From contig KN050797.1 in NCBI GenBank assembly GCA_000746015.1, positions 54,675 to 118,674 on the forward strand: DNA of 64,000 nucleotides, in the 5' to 3' direction. Positions 33,539 to 42,286 of the stretch are shown here, piece after piece. This DNA comes from Lachnospiraceae bacterium MA2020 (GTDB lineage Bacteria; Bacillota; Clostridia; Lachnospirales; Lachnospiraceae). The notes under the pieces are model-generated. The model searched no databases, had not been told where the DNA came from, and saw only the letters and a list, made by a program, of their open reading frames with translations. Within the stretch, counting starts at the first letter, position 1; every line of letters begins with the position of its first letter. Position numbers and translations under genes: made by a program.

Positions 33539-35132
33539 GATAAATCAGATCAGGATGGCGAGTGAAGCTTCTCCTAAGGATCTTTATAAAAAAGCGGCGA
33601 AGCTCTTAAAAACCAAGGAAGATGCTCTTTCAAAGCTTACGATCGTCAAAAAATCTATCGATGCAAGACGTAAAAATCAGATACTTTATATTTATTCTAT
33701 CCTTGTTAGTGCAAATGATGAGGAAAGGCTTGTAAAAAGGGCGAATTCAAAGGATGTAATGATCTTTAAGCCAAAGAAGTACAGACAGCCAAAGATAATG
33801 TCTGAAAACGCTGAGATCAAGCGTCCTGTCATAGTCGGATTTGGTCCGGCAGGCATGTTTGCGGCACTTTCTCTTGCAAACGCAGGGGCAAAGCCTATAG
33901 TGATAGAGCGTGGAAGCGATGTAGATGCACGTACGGAAAAGGTCGAGCATTTCTGGAAGACAGGAGAGCTTGATACCGAGTGCAATGTACAGTTTGGTGA
34001 AGGCGGAGCCGGCACATTTTCTGATGGAAAGTTAAATACACTTGTGCATGATGATTTTGGACGAAATTATTATGTGCTCGAGAAATTTGTGCAGTTTGGC
34101 GCTGATAATGCCATACTGACAGATGCCAAGCCTCATATTGGCTCAGATGTACTTAAAACTGTAGTAAAAAATCTGCGTAAGGAGCTTATAGAGCTTGGTG
34201 GTGAAGTTCGATTTGACACTAAGCTTACGGGATTTGAATTTGGGGATGATGGCAATCTTAAAGCAGTCGTGATCAATGACGGAGAGAAGATAGAGACGGA
34301 CAGATGTCTTTTATGTCTCGGACACTCTGCACGCGATACTTTTGAGATGCTTGAAAAGACCGGTATCGGTATGCAGCCAAAAGCTTTTGCTGTGGGAGTC
34401 CGGGTTGAGCATCCACAGGAGATGATAAACAGATCTCAGTATGGCGAAGAATATGATGAGAATCTTCCGGCATCACCATACAAGGTTACGGCAAAGGCAA
34501 GCGACGGCAGAGGAGTATACTCATTTTGTATGTGTCCTGGCGGCTATGTTGTAAATGCTTCGAGTGAAGAGGGGCTTCTTGCAACAAACGGCATGAGCGA
34601 GCATAAAAGAGATGCAGCTAATGCAAATAGTGCTATAATAGTGACTATCTCGCCTGAAGACTATGGCGCTTCATCACCTCTTGACGGAGTGAAGTTCCAG
34701 CGTGAGCTTGAGAAGAAAGCTTTTGCGGCAGCGGGCGGCAAGCTTCCTTATCAGCGATTTGAGGATTTTGAAAATTCCCGCATGAGTACAGGCTTTGGAA
34801 AAGTAAAGCCTTCGTGCAGGGGCGAGTATGATTTTGGAAATTTACGAGAAGTGCTTCCTGAGTTTATATCTAAAGATATAGTCGAGGGCATGCACTGCTT
34901 TGCAGAAAGATTAAAAGGATTTGATGATCCTGATGCTCTTTTGTCTGGTGTTGAGAGCAGGACTTCCTCACCGGTAAGGATAAACAGAGATGAGAACACA
35001 GGACTTTCAAATGTTGATGGTATCTATCCTGTAGGAGAAGGTGCAGGATATGCAGGCGGTATCATGTCTGCGGCAATGGATGGACTTAAGGCAGTTGAAA
35101 AAATTGTTAGGAGCATAAACCAAAATGGATAA
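33531..35132 (+). CDS. FAD-dependent dehydrogenase (COG2509 type)
   Basis: 533 residues. A TTG start at 33531 gives MIKINQIRMASEASPKDL, the expected beta-strand start of the family, with AGGAAAGG upstream inside the preceding gene. A small N-terminal alpha/beta domain (1-80) is followed by the FAD motif VIVGFGPAGMFAALSLANAG, GEGGAGTFSDGKLNT, and the C-terminal VDGIYPVGEGAGYAGGIMSAAMDG. FCMCPGGYVVNAS is another family signature. Exact substrate is unknown. It overlaps both its neighbours by eight bases, so expression is coupled. Confidence 0.9.
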   Translation: MIKINQIRMASEASPKDLYKKAAKLLKTKEDALSKLTIVKKSIDARRKNQILYIYSILVSANDEERLVKRANSKDVMIFKPKKYRQPKIMSENAEIKRPVIVGFGPAGMFAALSLANAGAKPIVIERGSDVDARTEKVEHFWKTGELDTECNVQFGEGGAGTFSDGKLNTLVHDDFGRNYYVLEKFVQFGADNAILTDAKPHIGSDVLKTVVKNLRKELIELGGEVRFDTKLTGFEFGDDGNLKAVVINDGEKIETDRCLLCLGHSARDTFEMLEKTGIGMQPKAFAVGVRVEHPQEMINRSQYGEEYDENLPASPYKVTAKASDGRGVYSFCMCPGGYVVNASSEEGLLATNGMSEHKRDAANANSAIIVTISPEDYGASSPLDGVKFQRELEKKAFAAAGGKLPYQRFEDFENSRMSTGFGKVKPSCRGEYDFGNLREVLPEFISKDIVEGMHCFAERLKGFDDPDALLSGVESRTSSPVRINRDENTGLSNVDGIYPVGEGAGYAGGIMSAAMDGLKAVEKIVRSINQNG

Positions 35133-36000
35133 TAGACGGGATCTTTCAAGTGTTAAGCGAATTGTTGTTAAGATTGGTTCATCTTCGATCACACATAAGG
35201 AAACAGGCGGGGCTGACCTTATAAAGCTTGAGAAGCTGGTGAGAGAGTTGTCGGACCTCCGAAATCGTGGATTTGAGGTAGTGCTTGTATCGTCAGGTGC
35301 TATTTCTGTCGGCATTCAGGCTGCAAATATCCGTGATATATATTATGACGGAACAAGCGATCCGGAGCATCCGGATGACAAACTTCGCATAAAGCAGGCG
35401 GCTGCAGCTATAGGACAGGCAAGGCTTATGATGATCTATCAGAAGCTTTTTGCTGAGTACAATCAGCTTACAGCGCAGGTTCTTATGACAAAGAGAAATG
35501 TTGTAAATAACCTTAACAGATTTAATGTAACTAACACTTTTGACGAGCTTTTAAAGCTCGGTGCGATCCCGGTAGTCAATGAAAATGACTCCATTTCAAC
35601 TTATGAGATCAAGTTTGGTGATAATGACACACTTTCAGCGATCGTGGCTTCTTTAGTAAAGGCGGATCTCCTTATACTGCTTTCGGATATAGATGGTCTT
35701 TACACTGATGATCCAAGACAGAATCCTGATGCTGAGTTTATACCTTATGTAGAGGAAATGTCTGAAAAGTTTGATGACTATGCAAAGGGAAGTACAGGCA
35801 GTAAGGTTGGTACAGGCGGCATGGCGACAAAGATGCAGGCGGCCCACATAGCTACTGAGTCAGGCGCACATATGGTCATTGCAAATGCTAAAAACCTCGA
35901 TGTTATTCACCAGATCGTAGATGGCGAAGATGTCGGCACATGGATACAGTCACACAAGAATCCTGATTTTTACCTGAGTGATTACTTTGAGGAAGAATAA
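35125..36000 (+). CDS. proB: Glutamate 5-kinase without PUA domain
   Basis: 291 residues. It phosphorylates glutamate to glutamyl-5-phosphate, the first step of proline synthesis. Amino-acid-kinase motifs: RIVVKIGSSSITHK, VLVSSGAISVGI, IPVVNENDSISTYEIKFGDND, LLILLSDIDGLYTDDP and GSKVGTGGMATKMQAA. The C-terminal PUA domain of the E. coli enzyme is absent, as in many Firmicutes. proA, its usual neighbour, is not in the window. It is followed six bases later by the folate enzyme. Confidence 0.94.
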   Translation: MDNRRDLSSVKRIVVKIGSSSITHKETGGADLIKLEKLVRELSDLRNRGFEVVLVSSGAISVGIQAANIRDIYYDGTSDPEHPDDKLRIKQAAAAIGQARLMMIYQKLFAEYNQLTAQVLMTKRNVVNNLNRFNVTNTFDELLKLGAIPVVNENDSISTYEIKFGDNDTLSAIVASLVKADLLILLSDIDGLYTDDPRQNPDAEFIPYVEEMSEKFDDYAKGSTGSKVGTGGMATKMQAAHIATESGAHMVIANAKNLDVIHQIVDGEDVGTWIQSHKNPDFYLSDYFEEE

Positions 36001-36006
36001 GCGTAT

Positions 36007-36561
36007 ATGTGTGATATAAGAGCTGAGAAGCGTGCTCTTCGCAAAAAGATTTTGGAAATAAGAGACAATATACCATCAGAGCTCATAGATAAAAAGTCTG
36101 CTGCGATATGGTCTAAGCTGAGGTCTTGTGAAGCATTTGAGAAAGCGTCTGTCATATATTTTTTTGTTGGATATGGCTCGGAAGTACAGACAGCGCCTAT
36201 GATAAGAGAAGCGTTAAAGATAGGAAAGCGCGTGGCAGTCCCGCGTGTCGTAAGCAAGACTGATATGAAGTTTTGTGAGATACATGCGATTGACGATCTC
36301 GTAGAGGGCTTTAAGGGTATATTGGAGCCCGCAGAAGATGCACCAGTGATAAAGGCGCCTGCAGATCTCGTGGTATTGCCGGGAGTCGCTTTTGATGCAG
36401 ACAGGAACCGTATGGGATATGGCAGAGGCTACTATGACAGATTTCTTGAGGCTATAGACAAGGATGTTCCAAAAATCGCTCTGTGTTTTAATGAGCAGAT
36501 AGTAGATGAAGTGCCGCATGAGGTAACTGATATCAAAGCGGATCAGATACTGACGGATTGA
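36007..36561 (+). CDS. 5-formyltetrahydrofolate cyclo-ligase
   Basis: 184 residues. It converts 5-formyl-THF to 5,10-methenyl-THF with ATP. Family marks: basic N-terminus EKRALRKKILEIRDNIP, the FFVGYGSEVQT segment, GVAFDADRNRMGYGRGYYDRFL (the nucleotide-binding signature), and the end of the fold at ALCFNEQIVDEVP. It is the last gene of the long operon; no clear terminator follows, and an AT-rich stretch leads to the next promoter. It links to metF at 44355 through one-carbon metabolism, not through gene linkage. Confidence 0.93.
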   Translation: MCDIRAEKRALRKKILEIRDNIPSELIDKKSAAIWSKLRSCEAFEKASVIYFFVGYGSEVQTAPMIREALKIGKRVAVPRVVSKTDMKFCEIHAIDDLVEGFKGILEPAEDAPVIKAPADLVVLPGVAFDADRNRMGYGRGYYDRFLEAIDKDVPKIALCFNEQIVDEVPHEVTDIKADQILTD

Positions 36562-36641
36562 AAAGTTCAAACAATATTAAAAACTGACTAAATATTTACG
36601 AAAACGTTATAGATTGTTAGTTAAATAACACAAAAAATATG

Positions 36642-36670
36642 TTTATTTTTGCAATTTAATATAGTATAAT
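36642..36670 (+). promoter_or_regulatory. Predicted promoter of the 59-residue gene
   Basis: TTTATT (36642-36647), 17-base spacer, consensus TATAAT (36665-36670). The -10 is excellent, the -35 weak. It lies 53 bp before the small gene. Confidence 0.5.
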
Positions 36671-36723
36671 TATCCATACAAGGGGCAGCTATTTGACAGT
36701 TCAAAATTACAGGGGGTATTTTT

Positions 36724-36903
36724 ATGAATGCTAGCACTGCAACTAGAGATGAGAAGACTATATTAAACAGCTATCTTAGGCTTTTACTTGATGATTTTAT
36801 CGGTATCAAGGATGCACTTGATAAGGAGGATTACAAGAAAGCAAACTTCATCATAAATAATCTGATCGATGATACAAAAGAAGATATTGAATATGGAAAT
36901 TAA
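36724..36903 (+). CDS. Small helical protein of 59 residues, function unknown
   Basis: ATG at 36724 behind a GGGGG ribosome site, own promoter and own terminator make a complete monocistronic unit. The protein begins MNASTATRDEKTILNSYLRL and continues with LLDDFIGIKDALDKEDYKKA and a final Asn/Ile/Asp/Glu-rich helix. It is acidic, has no Cys, Trp, signal peptide or membrane segment, and appears to be two amphipathic helices. It resembles small regulatory or adaptor proteins in style only. I do not recognise the family. Confidence 0.7.
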   Translation: MNASTATRDEKTILNSYLRLLLDDFIGIKDALDKEDYKKANFIINNLIDDTKEDIEYGN

Positions 36904-36910
36904 ATGATAA

Positions 36911-36949
36911 AAAAGTTATCGCATTGAAAATATGCGATAGCTTTTTTTA
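36911..36949 (+). terminator. Terminator of the 59-residue gene
   Basis: GTTATCGCAT and ATGCGATAGC pair (one G-U) around TGAAAAT, followed by seven T residues. Confidence 0.85.
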
Positions 36950-36995
36950 TTAGGCACTGTTATAATATGTTTTACGCAAATTAATGTTGCATGAC

Positions 36996-37114
36996 TTTTT
37001 GCTGGCACAAATCTGAAATCGCCAGCAAAAATCCTGCTTCGCAGGATACGCATTTAGATAAATCTAAATGCTAGTCCAATACGATTATTGATTTTTCGAT
37101 AAAAATCAATAATC
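36996..37114. repeat. Cluster of four consecutive perfect hairpins, possible small palindromic element
   Basis: Four stems follow each other with little spacing: TTTTTGCTGGC / GCCAGCAAAAA (36996-37031, 11 bp), ATCCTGC / GCAGGAT (37031-37047, 7 bp), GCATTTAGAT / ATCTAAATGC (37050-37071, 10 bp) and GATTATTGATTTTT / AAAAATCAATAATC (37083-37114, 14 bp). No gene lies here. A simple terminator does not need four stems; a REP-like or miniature repeat, or a structured RNA leader of the MATE gene, would fit. Confidence 0.6.
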
Positions 37115-37146
37115 TATAATATTTTGCTTAAAATAGGAGTGATCTG

Positions 37147-38529
37147 ATGTCTGGTTTTTTGAAGAAGTACATAGGTGACAGAGAGTTTTATAAACGATAC
37201 ATAATTTTGGCAATACCGATGATACTTCAGAATGCGATAACAAATTTTGTAAGTTTTCTTGATAATATAATGGTAGGTCAGCTGGGGCAGGAAGCAATTT
37301 CAGCAGTAGCAACTGTAAACCAGCTGATATTTGTTTATTATCTTGCAGTGTTTGGTGCAGCATCTGCCGGAAGCATTTTTGGAGCGCAGTATTATGGCAA
37401 GGGTGATCACAAAGGTCATATGTACAGCTTCAGATTTAAGCTTTATGGAGTAATACTTGTGACATTACTTGCGATTGCTTTATTTATGGCAAAGGGAAAT
37501 GCGCTCATATCACTGTTTTTGACTGAAAGTGAGGGAGCATCGATAGAGCTTGCACTGGATCTCGGACTGAAATATCTCGGGATAATACTGATAGGACTTA
37601 TCCCGTTTGCCGTAAACCAGGCTTATTCGACTAATATTAAAGAGACTGGTCAGACCTTGATACCAATGATCGCCGGCTTTGTTGCTGTATTTGCCAATGG
37701 CATACTTGACTATTGTCTCATCTTTGGAGCAGGGCCATTTCCAAAGCTTGGTGTGGCGGGAGCGGCTATAGCAACGGTAATCGCAAGATACATTGAGGCA
37801 GCTATAGTTATTGTGTGGGCTCATAGGCACAGGAAAGAAAACAGATACCTTACAGATGCTTATAAGGGCTTCGGAATCCCAAAAGAACTCTTGTCCAAGA
37901 TCATGATAAAGGGTACACCGCTTATGATAAACGAGGTGCTTTGGGCTGCAGGTATGAGCGCTGTCACACAGAGCTATTCTGTCAGAGGAATGGATGTTTT
38001 GGCGGCTTTGAGCATTTCAAATACTGTAGGTAATCTTTTTAATATCGTGTTTATACAGCTTGGATCGTGCATAAGTATCATAGTCGGACAGTATCTTGGA
38101 TCAGGTCAGCTTGAAAAGGCTAAGGACGCAGATAATAAAATGATATTCTTTTCAGTATCATGCTGCGTGGTCATGGCATCACTGATGCTTGCCTGCGGCA
38201 GACTGTTTCCACAGCTGTATAATGTTGATGGCAATATAAGAGCACTGGCGACAAAGTTTATAGCGGTGGCAGCAATCTGGATGCCGTTCTGTTCATATAG
38301 CCATTGTTCATATTTTACACTGCGTTCGGGTGGCAAGACTTTAGTCACATTTTTGTTTGACTCAGTATTTACATGGGTGATAATCGCGCCTCTTGCCTTT
38401 GTTTTGGCTCACTTCACAAGCCTTAACATAGTTGCACTTTACTTTGTGGTTTCGGGTACAGAGCTGATAAAGGTTATAATAGGATACTTCATGGTAAAGA
38501 GCGATGTATGGCTAGTACAGATGGTTTAA
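37147..38529 (+). CDS. MATE family multidrug/metabolite exporter
   Basis: 460 residues with 12 predicted membrane helices in two similar halves. N-terminus FYKRYIILAIPMILQNAITNFVSFLDNIMVGQLG is the MATE signature (helix 1 with Asn/Asp). The second-half equivalent is GTPLMINEVLWAAGMSAVTQSYS. Cation-driven efflux of drugs or metabolites is the family role; the substrate is unknown. AGGAG is seven bases before the ATG. A TATAAT at 37115-37120, at the edge of the hairpin cluster, could be its -10. The gene stands alone. Confidence 0.92.
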   Translation: MSGFLKKYIGDREFYKRYIILAIPMILQNAITNFVSFLDNIMVGQLGQEAISAVATVNQLIFVYYLAVFGAASAGSIFGAQYYGKGDHKGHMYSFRFKLYGVILVTLLAIALFMAKGNALISLFLTESEGASIELALDLGLKYLGIILIGLIPFAVNQAYSTNIKETGQTLIPMIAGFVAVFANGILDYCLIFGAGPFPKLGVAGAAIATVIARYIEAAIVIVWAHRHRKENRYLTDAYKGFGIPKELLSKIMIKGTPLMINEVLWAAGMSAVTQSYSVRGMDVLAALSISNTVGNLFNIVFIQLGSCISIIVGQYLGSGQLEKAKDADNKMIFFSVSCCVVMASLMLACGRLFPQLYNVDGNIRALATKFIAVAAIWMPFCSYSHCSYFTLRSGGKTLVTFLFDSVFTWVIIAPLAFVLAHFTSLNIVALYFVVSGTELIKVIIGYFMVKSDVWLVQMV

Positions 38530-38547
38530 TATAGTTTTTAAAATGCA

Positions 38548-38576
38548 TTGCATACAATGTAATACTATGCTATAAT
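38548..38576 (+). promoter_or_regulatory. Predicted sigma-A promoter
   Basis: TTGCAT (38548-38553), 17-base spacer, consensus TATAAT (38571-38576), 37 bp before the PNPOx-like gene. Confidence 0.75.
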
Positions 38577-38612
38577 ACGTTCAGATTGTTTTATGATTTG
38601 GAGGTATTGAAC

Positions 38613-39005
38613 ATGAAACGAGTAGAAGAATTTTTGAAGAAAGCAGGAACTTACTATCTTGCAACAGTTGATGGTGATCAGCCACGTGTAAGACCTTTTG
38701 GAACAGCTAATATCTTTGAGGATAAACTTTATATTCAGACTGGCAAGTCAAAGGACGTTTCAAAGCAGATTCACGCCAACCCAAAGGTAGAGCTCTGCGC
38801 ATTTATGAATGGCGAGTGGCTCAGAGTTGCAGGCGAGCTTGTGGCTGATGACAGACGTGAGGCAAAGCAGGCAATGCTTGACGCTTATCCATCACTTCAG
38901 GGTATGTATTCAGCAGATGATGACAACACAGAAGTTCTTTATCTTAAGAATGCGACAGCGACTTTCAGTTCATTTACAAAGGCTCCTGAGGTTGAGAAGT
39001 TTTGA
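38613..39005 (+). CDS. Pyridoxamine 5'-phosphate oxidase-fold flavin-binding protein
   Basis: 130 residues, a single split-barrel domain. MKRVEEFLKKAGTYYLATVD starts the fold, with DQPRVRPFGTANIFEDKLYI and TGKSKDVSKQI (phosphate/FMN-binding loop), then PKVELCAFMNGEWLRVAGEL. Short members of this family bind FMN or F420-like cofactors and reduce unknown substrates; true PdxH activity is unlikely at this length. GGAGG selects the ATG at 38613 over an upstream alternative start. Monocistronic between a good promoter and a terminator. Confidence 0.85.
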   Translation: MKRVEEFLKKAGTYYLATVDGDQPRVRPFGTANIFEDKLYIQTGKSKDVSKQIHANPKVELCAFMNGEWLRVAGELVADDRREAKQAMLDAYPSLQGMYSADDDNTEVLYLKNATATFSSFTKAPEVEKF

Positions 39006-39030
39006 TTAAATTGAATTAAATGATCTAAAG

Positions 39031-39067
39031 AAAGGACAAAGAGCGTCAAAGCCCTTTGTTCTTTTTG
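39031..39067 (+). terminator. Terminator after the PNPOx-like gene
   Basis: AAAGGACAAAG (39031-39041) pairs with CTTTGTTCTTT (39054-39064, one G-U) and runs into TTTTTG. Confidence 0.8.
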
Positions 39068-39151
39068 TTTTATAGTTACAGTATACGAAACTGCATCTTT
39101 TAAAAACATAATAAAAATGGTAAACTAAAATACGATTGGAGGTATATGAAA

Positions 39152-39538
39152 ATGGCAAAAGAGGTAATTTGGACAGATAAAAAGAGAACATTATTTGGTC
39201 TTCCTTTAAGTTTTACCAGATATTCACTTACTGAAGAGAGACTTATCATTGATACGGGATTTCTGACTTCTGTAGAAAACGAAGTCAGGCTGTACAGGAT
39301 AATGGATGTGCAGCTTGTGAGGACTTTGGGACAGAAGATATTTGGGCTTGGCACCATCCACGTATGTTCAGCGGATAAGACAATGAAAGATTTTGACTTA
39401 AAAAACATCAAGAATGTAAAAGAGGTCAAGGAAATGCTGTCTGAGGCTGTAGAAAAGGAAAGACAGTCAAAACGAGTTATGAATCGTGAAATGATGGATG
39501 ATGAAGATCACGGAAATTTTGAGGACGATGATGATTGA
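39152..39538 (+). CDS. Bacterial PH domain (DUF304/YdbT-like) protein
   Basis: About 128 residues. The central part, LFGLPLSFTRYSLTEERLII then ENEVRLYRIMDVQLVRTLGQ and GLGTIHVCSAD, follows the bacterial PH-like domain pattern (YdbS/YdbT family). Unlike membrane members it has no hydrophobic helices, and it ends in a very acidic tail DDEDHGNFEDDDD. ATGs at 39146 and 39152 are both in frame; the second is nine bases from GGAGG and is preferred. Function unknown. It is followed after 84 bases by the DUF512 operon, which has its own promoter. Confidence 0.75.
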   Translation: MAKEVIWTDKKRTLFGLPLSFTRYSLTEERLIIDTGFLTSVENEVRLYRIMDVQLVRTLGQKIFGLGTIHVCSADKTMKDFDLKNIKNVKEVKEMLSEAVEKERQSKRVMNREMMDDEDHGNFEDDDD

Positions 39539-39549
39539 TCATATTTGAT

Positions 39550-39579
39550 TTGACGTTTGACACAATAATAGTGTACAAT
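39550..39579 (+). promoter_or_regulatory. Predicted promoter of the DUF512-der-plsY-gpsA operon
   Basis: TTGACG (39550-39555), 18-base spacer, TACAAT (39574-39579), 44 bp before the DUF512 start. Confidence 0.6.
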
Positions 39580-39622
39580 CAAAACTTGCGCATAAATTGT
39601 TTTTTGAGTTTAGGAAGTATAT

Positions 39623-40936
39623 ATGGAAGTTAAGCACATTGTAAAAAGCGTAGTTGCAGATAGTATAGCTGAAGAAATGGAAATCGAGCCGGGCGATGAG
39701 GTCGTATCGGTCAATGACACTAAAATAGAAGATATATTTGATTATCAGTATCTTACAGAAGATACTCACATTGTGGTACTCATAAGAAAGCCCAATGGAG
39801 AGGAATGGGAGCTTGAGATCGATAAGGACGAGGACGAGGATCTCGGTATAGAGTTTGAGAACGGTCTTATGGACAATTATCGCTCATGCCATAACAAGTG
39901 CATATTCTGTTTCATAGATCAGATGCCAAAGGGCATGAGAGAGACACTGTATTTTAAGGATGATGATTCACGCCTTTCTTTCCTGCAGGGCAACTATGTT
40001 ACTCTGACAAATATGTCAGACCATGATGTAGACAGGATCATCAAGTATCATCTTGGCCCGATAAATGTATCTTTTCAGACTACTAATCCTGAGCTCAGAT
40101 GCAAGATGCTTAATAATCGCTTTGCGGGAGAAGCTCTTAAAAAGGTAGACAGGCTCTGCGAGGCCGGTATTACCATGAATGGTCAGATCGTGCTCTGTAA
40201 GGGTGTAAATGATGGCCCGGAGCTTGAAAGATCGATCTCTGACCTTACAAAGTATATCCCATATCTGGAAAGTGTATCAGTAGTGCCGGTAGGACTTAGC
40301 AAGCATCGTGACGGGCTTTACCCACTGGAGCCATTCACAAAGGAGGATGCAAAGGAAGTCCTTAAGGTGATACATTCATGGCAGGATAAGATATACAAAG
40401 AGCATCATACGCATTTTATACATGCAGGAGATGAGTTTTATTTCCTTGCAGAAGAGCCTTTGCCGGATGCAGATAATTATGACGGCTATATTCAGTATGA
40501 AAACGGCGTAGGAATGGTGCGCAGTTTCATAGATGAGTTTGAAGAGGAGATTGAGGAAAGAACTCCGGACAGCACGATAAAGCGTGAAGTATCGATCGCA
40601 GGCGGCATGATCATGGATAAGGTAAAGAAGGAGCTGATAGAGAAGCTTCACGAGTATTATCCAAACGTTATCATACACAATTATGCTATCAGAAATGACT
40701 TCTTTGGAGAGAGGATAACTGTAACAGGTCTTCTTACAGGACAGGATATCATAGCGCAGCTCAAAGGCCAGCCGCTTGGAGAGAAGCTTTATCTCCCGGC
40801 AAATCTCCTGAGAGCGCAGTCAGATCTCCTGCTTGATGATATGACATTGGCGGATATCAGCGATGCTTTACAAGTCGAGGTTGATATTGTAGAATCAGAT
40901 GGGCATGATTTCGTGTATAAATTGATAGAAGGATAA
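39623..40936 (+). CDS. DUF512 protein: PDZ-like plus radical-SAM-type iron-sulfur domain
   Basis: 437 residues. An N-terminal PDZ-like domain (about 1-65, SIAEEMEIEPGDEVVSVNDT) leads to a CxxxCxxC cluster motif in YRSCHNKCIFCFIDQMPKGM, then DDDSRLSFLQGNYVTLTN, a signature of the family, and the DUF512 C-terminal domain (VVPVGLSKHRDGL to the end). The cysteine spacing suggests a radical-SAM enzyme. The biochemical function is unknown, but the gene is almost always next to der in Firmicutes, hinting at ribosome or envelope biogenesis. AGGAAG precedes the ATG. der follows after 24 bases. Confidence 0.9.
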   Translation: MEVKHIVKSVVADSIAEEMEIEPGDEVVSVNDTKIEDIFDYQYLTEDTHIVVLIRKPNGEEWELEIDKDEDEDLGIEFENGLMDNYRSCHNKCIFCFIDQMPKGMRETLYFKDDDSRLSFLQGNYVTLTNMSDHDVDRIIKYHLGPINVSFQTTNPELRCKMLNNRFAGEALKKVDRLCEAGITMNGQIVLCKGVNDGPELERSISDLTKYIPYLESVSVVPVGLSKHRDGLYPLEPFTKEDAKEVLKVIHSWQDKIYKEHHTHFIHAGDEFYFLAEEPLPDADNYDGYIQYENGVGMVRSFIDEFEEEIEERTPDSTIKREVSIAGGMIMDKVKKELIEKLHEYYPNVIIHNYAIRNDFFGERITVTGLLTGQDIIAQLKGQPLGEKLYLPANLLRAQSDLLLDDMTLADISDALQVEVDIVESDGHDFVYKLIEG

Positions 40937-40960
40937 ATGTAGAAAGTTTAGAGGTAATAA

Positions 40961-42286
40961 ATGAGTAAACCAATCGTTGCACTTGTGGGACGTCCAAACG
41001 TTGGTAAGTCAACACTTTTTAATGTACTCGCCGGAGAGCGTATCTCAATAGTACAGGATACTCCAGGCATTACACGTGACAGGATTTATGCAGATGTAAA
41101 CTGGGCAGGCAGGGACTTTACTGTCATTGATACAGGTGGTATCGAGCCTGATTCAAGTGATATCATCCTTTCTCAGATGAGAGAGCAGGCACAGATAGCT
41201 ATAGACAGTGCAGATGTCATCATATTTATAACAGATGTAAAGATGGGCGCTACGGATACAGATTCAAAGGTAGCAGATATGCTCCGCCGCTCAAGAAAGC
41301 CAGTAGTGCTTGCAGTAAACAAGGTAGATAACTTCACAAAGGAAGAGCTTGCAGTATACGAGTTCTATAATCTTGGTATGGGAGATCCTGTAGCTATTTC
41401 AGCAGGACAAAAAACCGGTCTTGGAGACCTTCTCGATGAAGTGATCAAGTACTTCCCAGAGAAGGGTGAAAACGAAGAAGATGACGACAGACCAAGGATC
41501 GCTATAGTAGGTAAGCCAAATGTTGGTAAGTCATCTATCATCAATAAGCTTCTTGGTACAAACAGAGTAATAGTATCTGATATTGCTGGTACGACAAGAG
41601 ATGCAGTAGATACTGAGATCGTGCATGACGGCAAGGAGTACGTATTCATTGATACAGCAGGACTTCGTCGTAAAAATAAGATTAAAGAGAGTCTTGAGCA
41701 TTACATGATCCTCAGGACCGTAAGTGCGGTAGAAAGAGCAGATGTCGTAATGATCGTCATCGACGGTAAGGAAGGCATCACAGAGCAGGATGCCAAGATC
41801 GCCGGTATCGCGCATGATAGAGGAAAGGGTATCATCGTTGTAGTCAATAAGTGGGACCTTGTTGAGAAGAATGACAAGACCATGAATGAGTACAGAAAGC
41901 AGATATTCAATACTCTTTCATTCATGCCTTACATGGAGATAATGTTCATTTCTGCGCAGACAGGACAGCGTATGCACAAGATGTTTGAAGAGATCGACAT
42001 GGTTGTAAACAACTGTGCAATGCGTATTCAGACAGGTGTGCTCAACGAGATCATGACAGAGGCTGTTGCGCTTAATCAGCCGCCTACAGATAAGGGTAAG
42101 AGACTCAGACTCTTCTATATCACTCAGGCATCTGTTAAGCCGCCTACATTTGTTATATTTGTAAATAGCAAGGAGCTTATGCACTTCTCATATACGAGAT
42201 ACATTGAGAATAAGATAAGAGAAGCATTCGGATTTTCTGGTACACCAATAAAATTTATCATTAGGGAACGAGGAGAGAAAGATTAA
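40961..42286 (+). CDS. der: Ribosome-assembly GTPase Der
   Basis: 441 residues. Tandem GTPase domains with G1 motifs GRPNVGKST (near 10) and GKPNVGKSS (near 187), G3 DTGG and DTAG, G4 NKVD and NKWD, and a C-terminal KH-like domain (about 350-441). It acts in 50S subunit maturation. GAGG lies upstream of the start. The stop TAA is directly followed by the ATG of plsY with no gap, so the two are translationally coupled. Confidence 0.97.
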   Translation: MSKPIVALVGRPNVGKSTLFNVLAGERISIVQDTPGITRDRIYADVNWAGRDFTVIDTGGIEPDSSDIILSQMREQAQIAIDSADVIIFITDVKMGATDTDSKVADMLRRSRKPVVLAVNKVDNFTKEELAVYEFYNLGMGDPVAISAGQKTGLGDLLDEVIKYFPEKGENEEDDDRPRIAIVGKPNVGKSSIINKLLGTNRVIVSDIAGTTRDAVDTEIVHDGKEYVFIDTAGLRRKNKIKESLEHYMILRTVSAVERADVVMIVIDGKEGITEQDAKIAGIAHDRGKGIIVVVNKWDLVEKNDKTMNEYRKQIFNTLSFMPYMEIMFISAQTGQRMHKMFEEIDMVVNNCAMRIQTGVLNEIMTEAVALNQPPTDKGKRLRLFYITQASVKPPTFVIFVNSKELMHFSYTRYIENKIREAFGFSGTPIKFIIRERGEKD

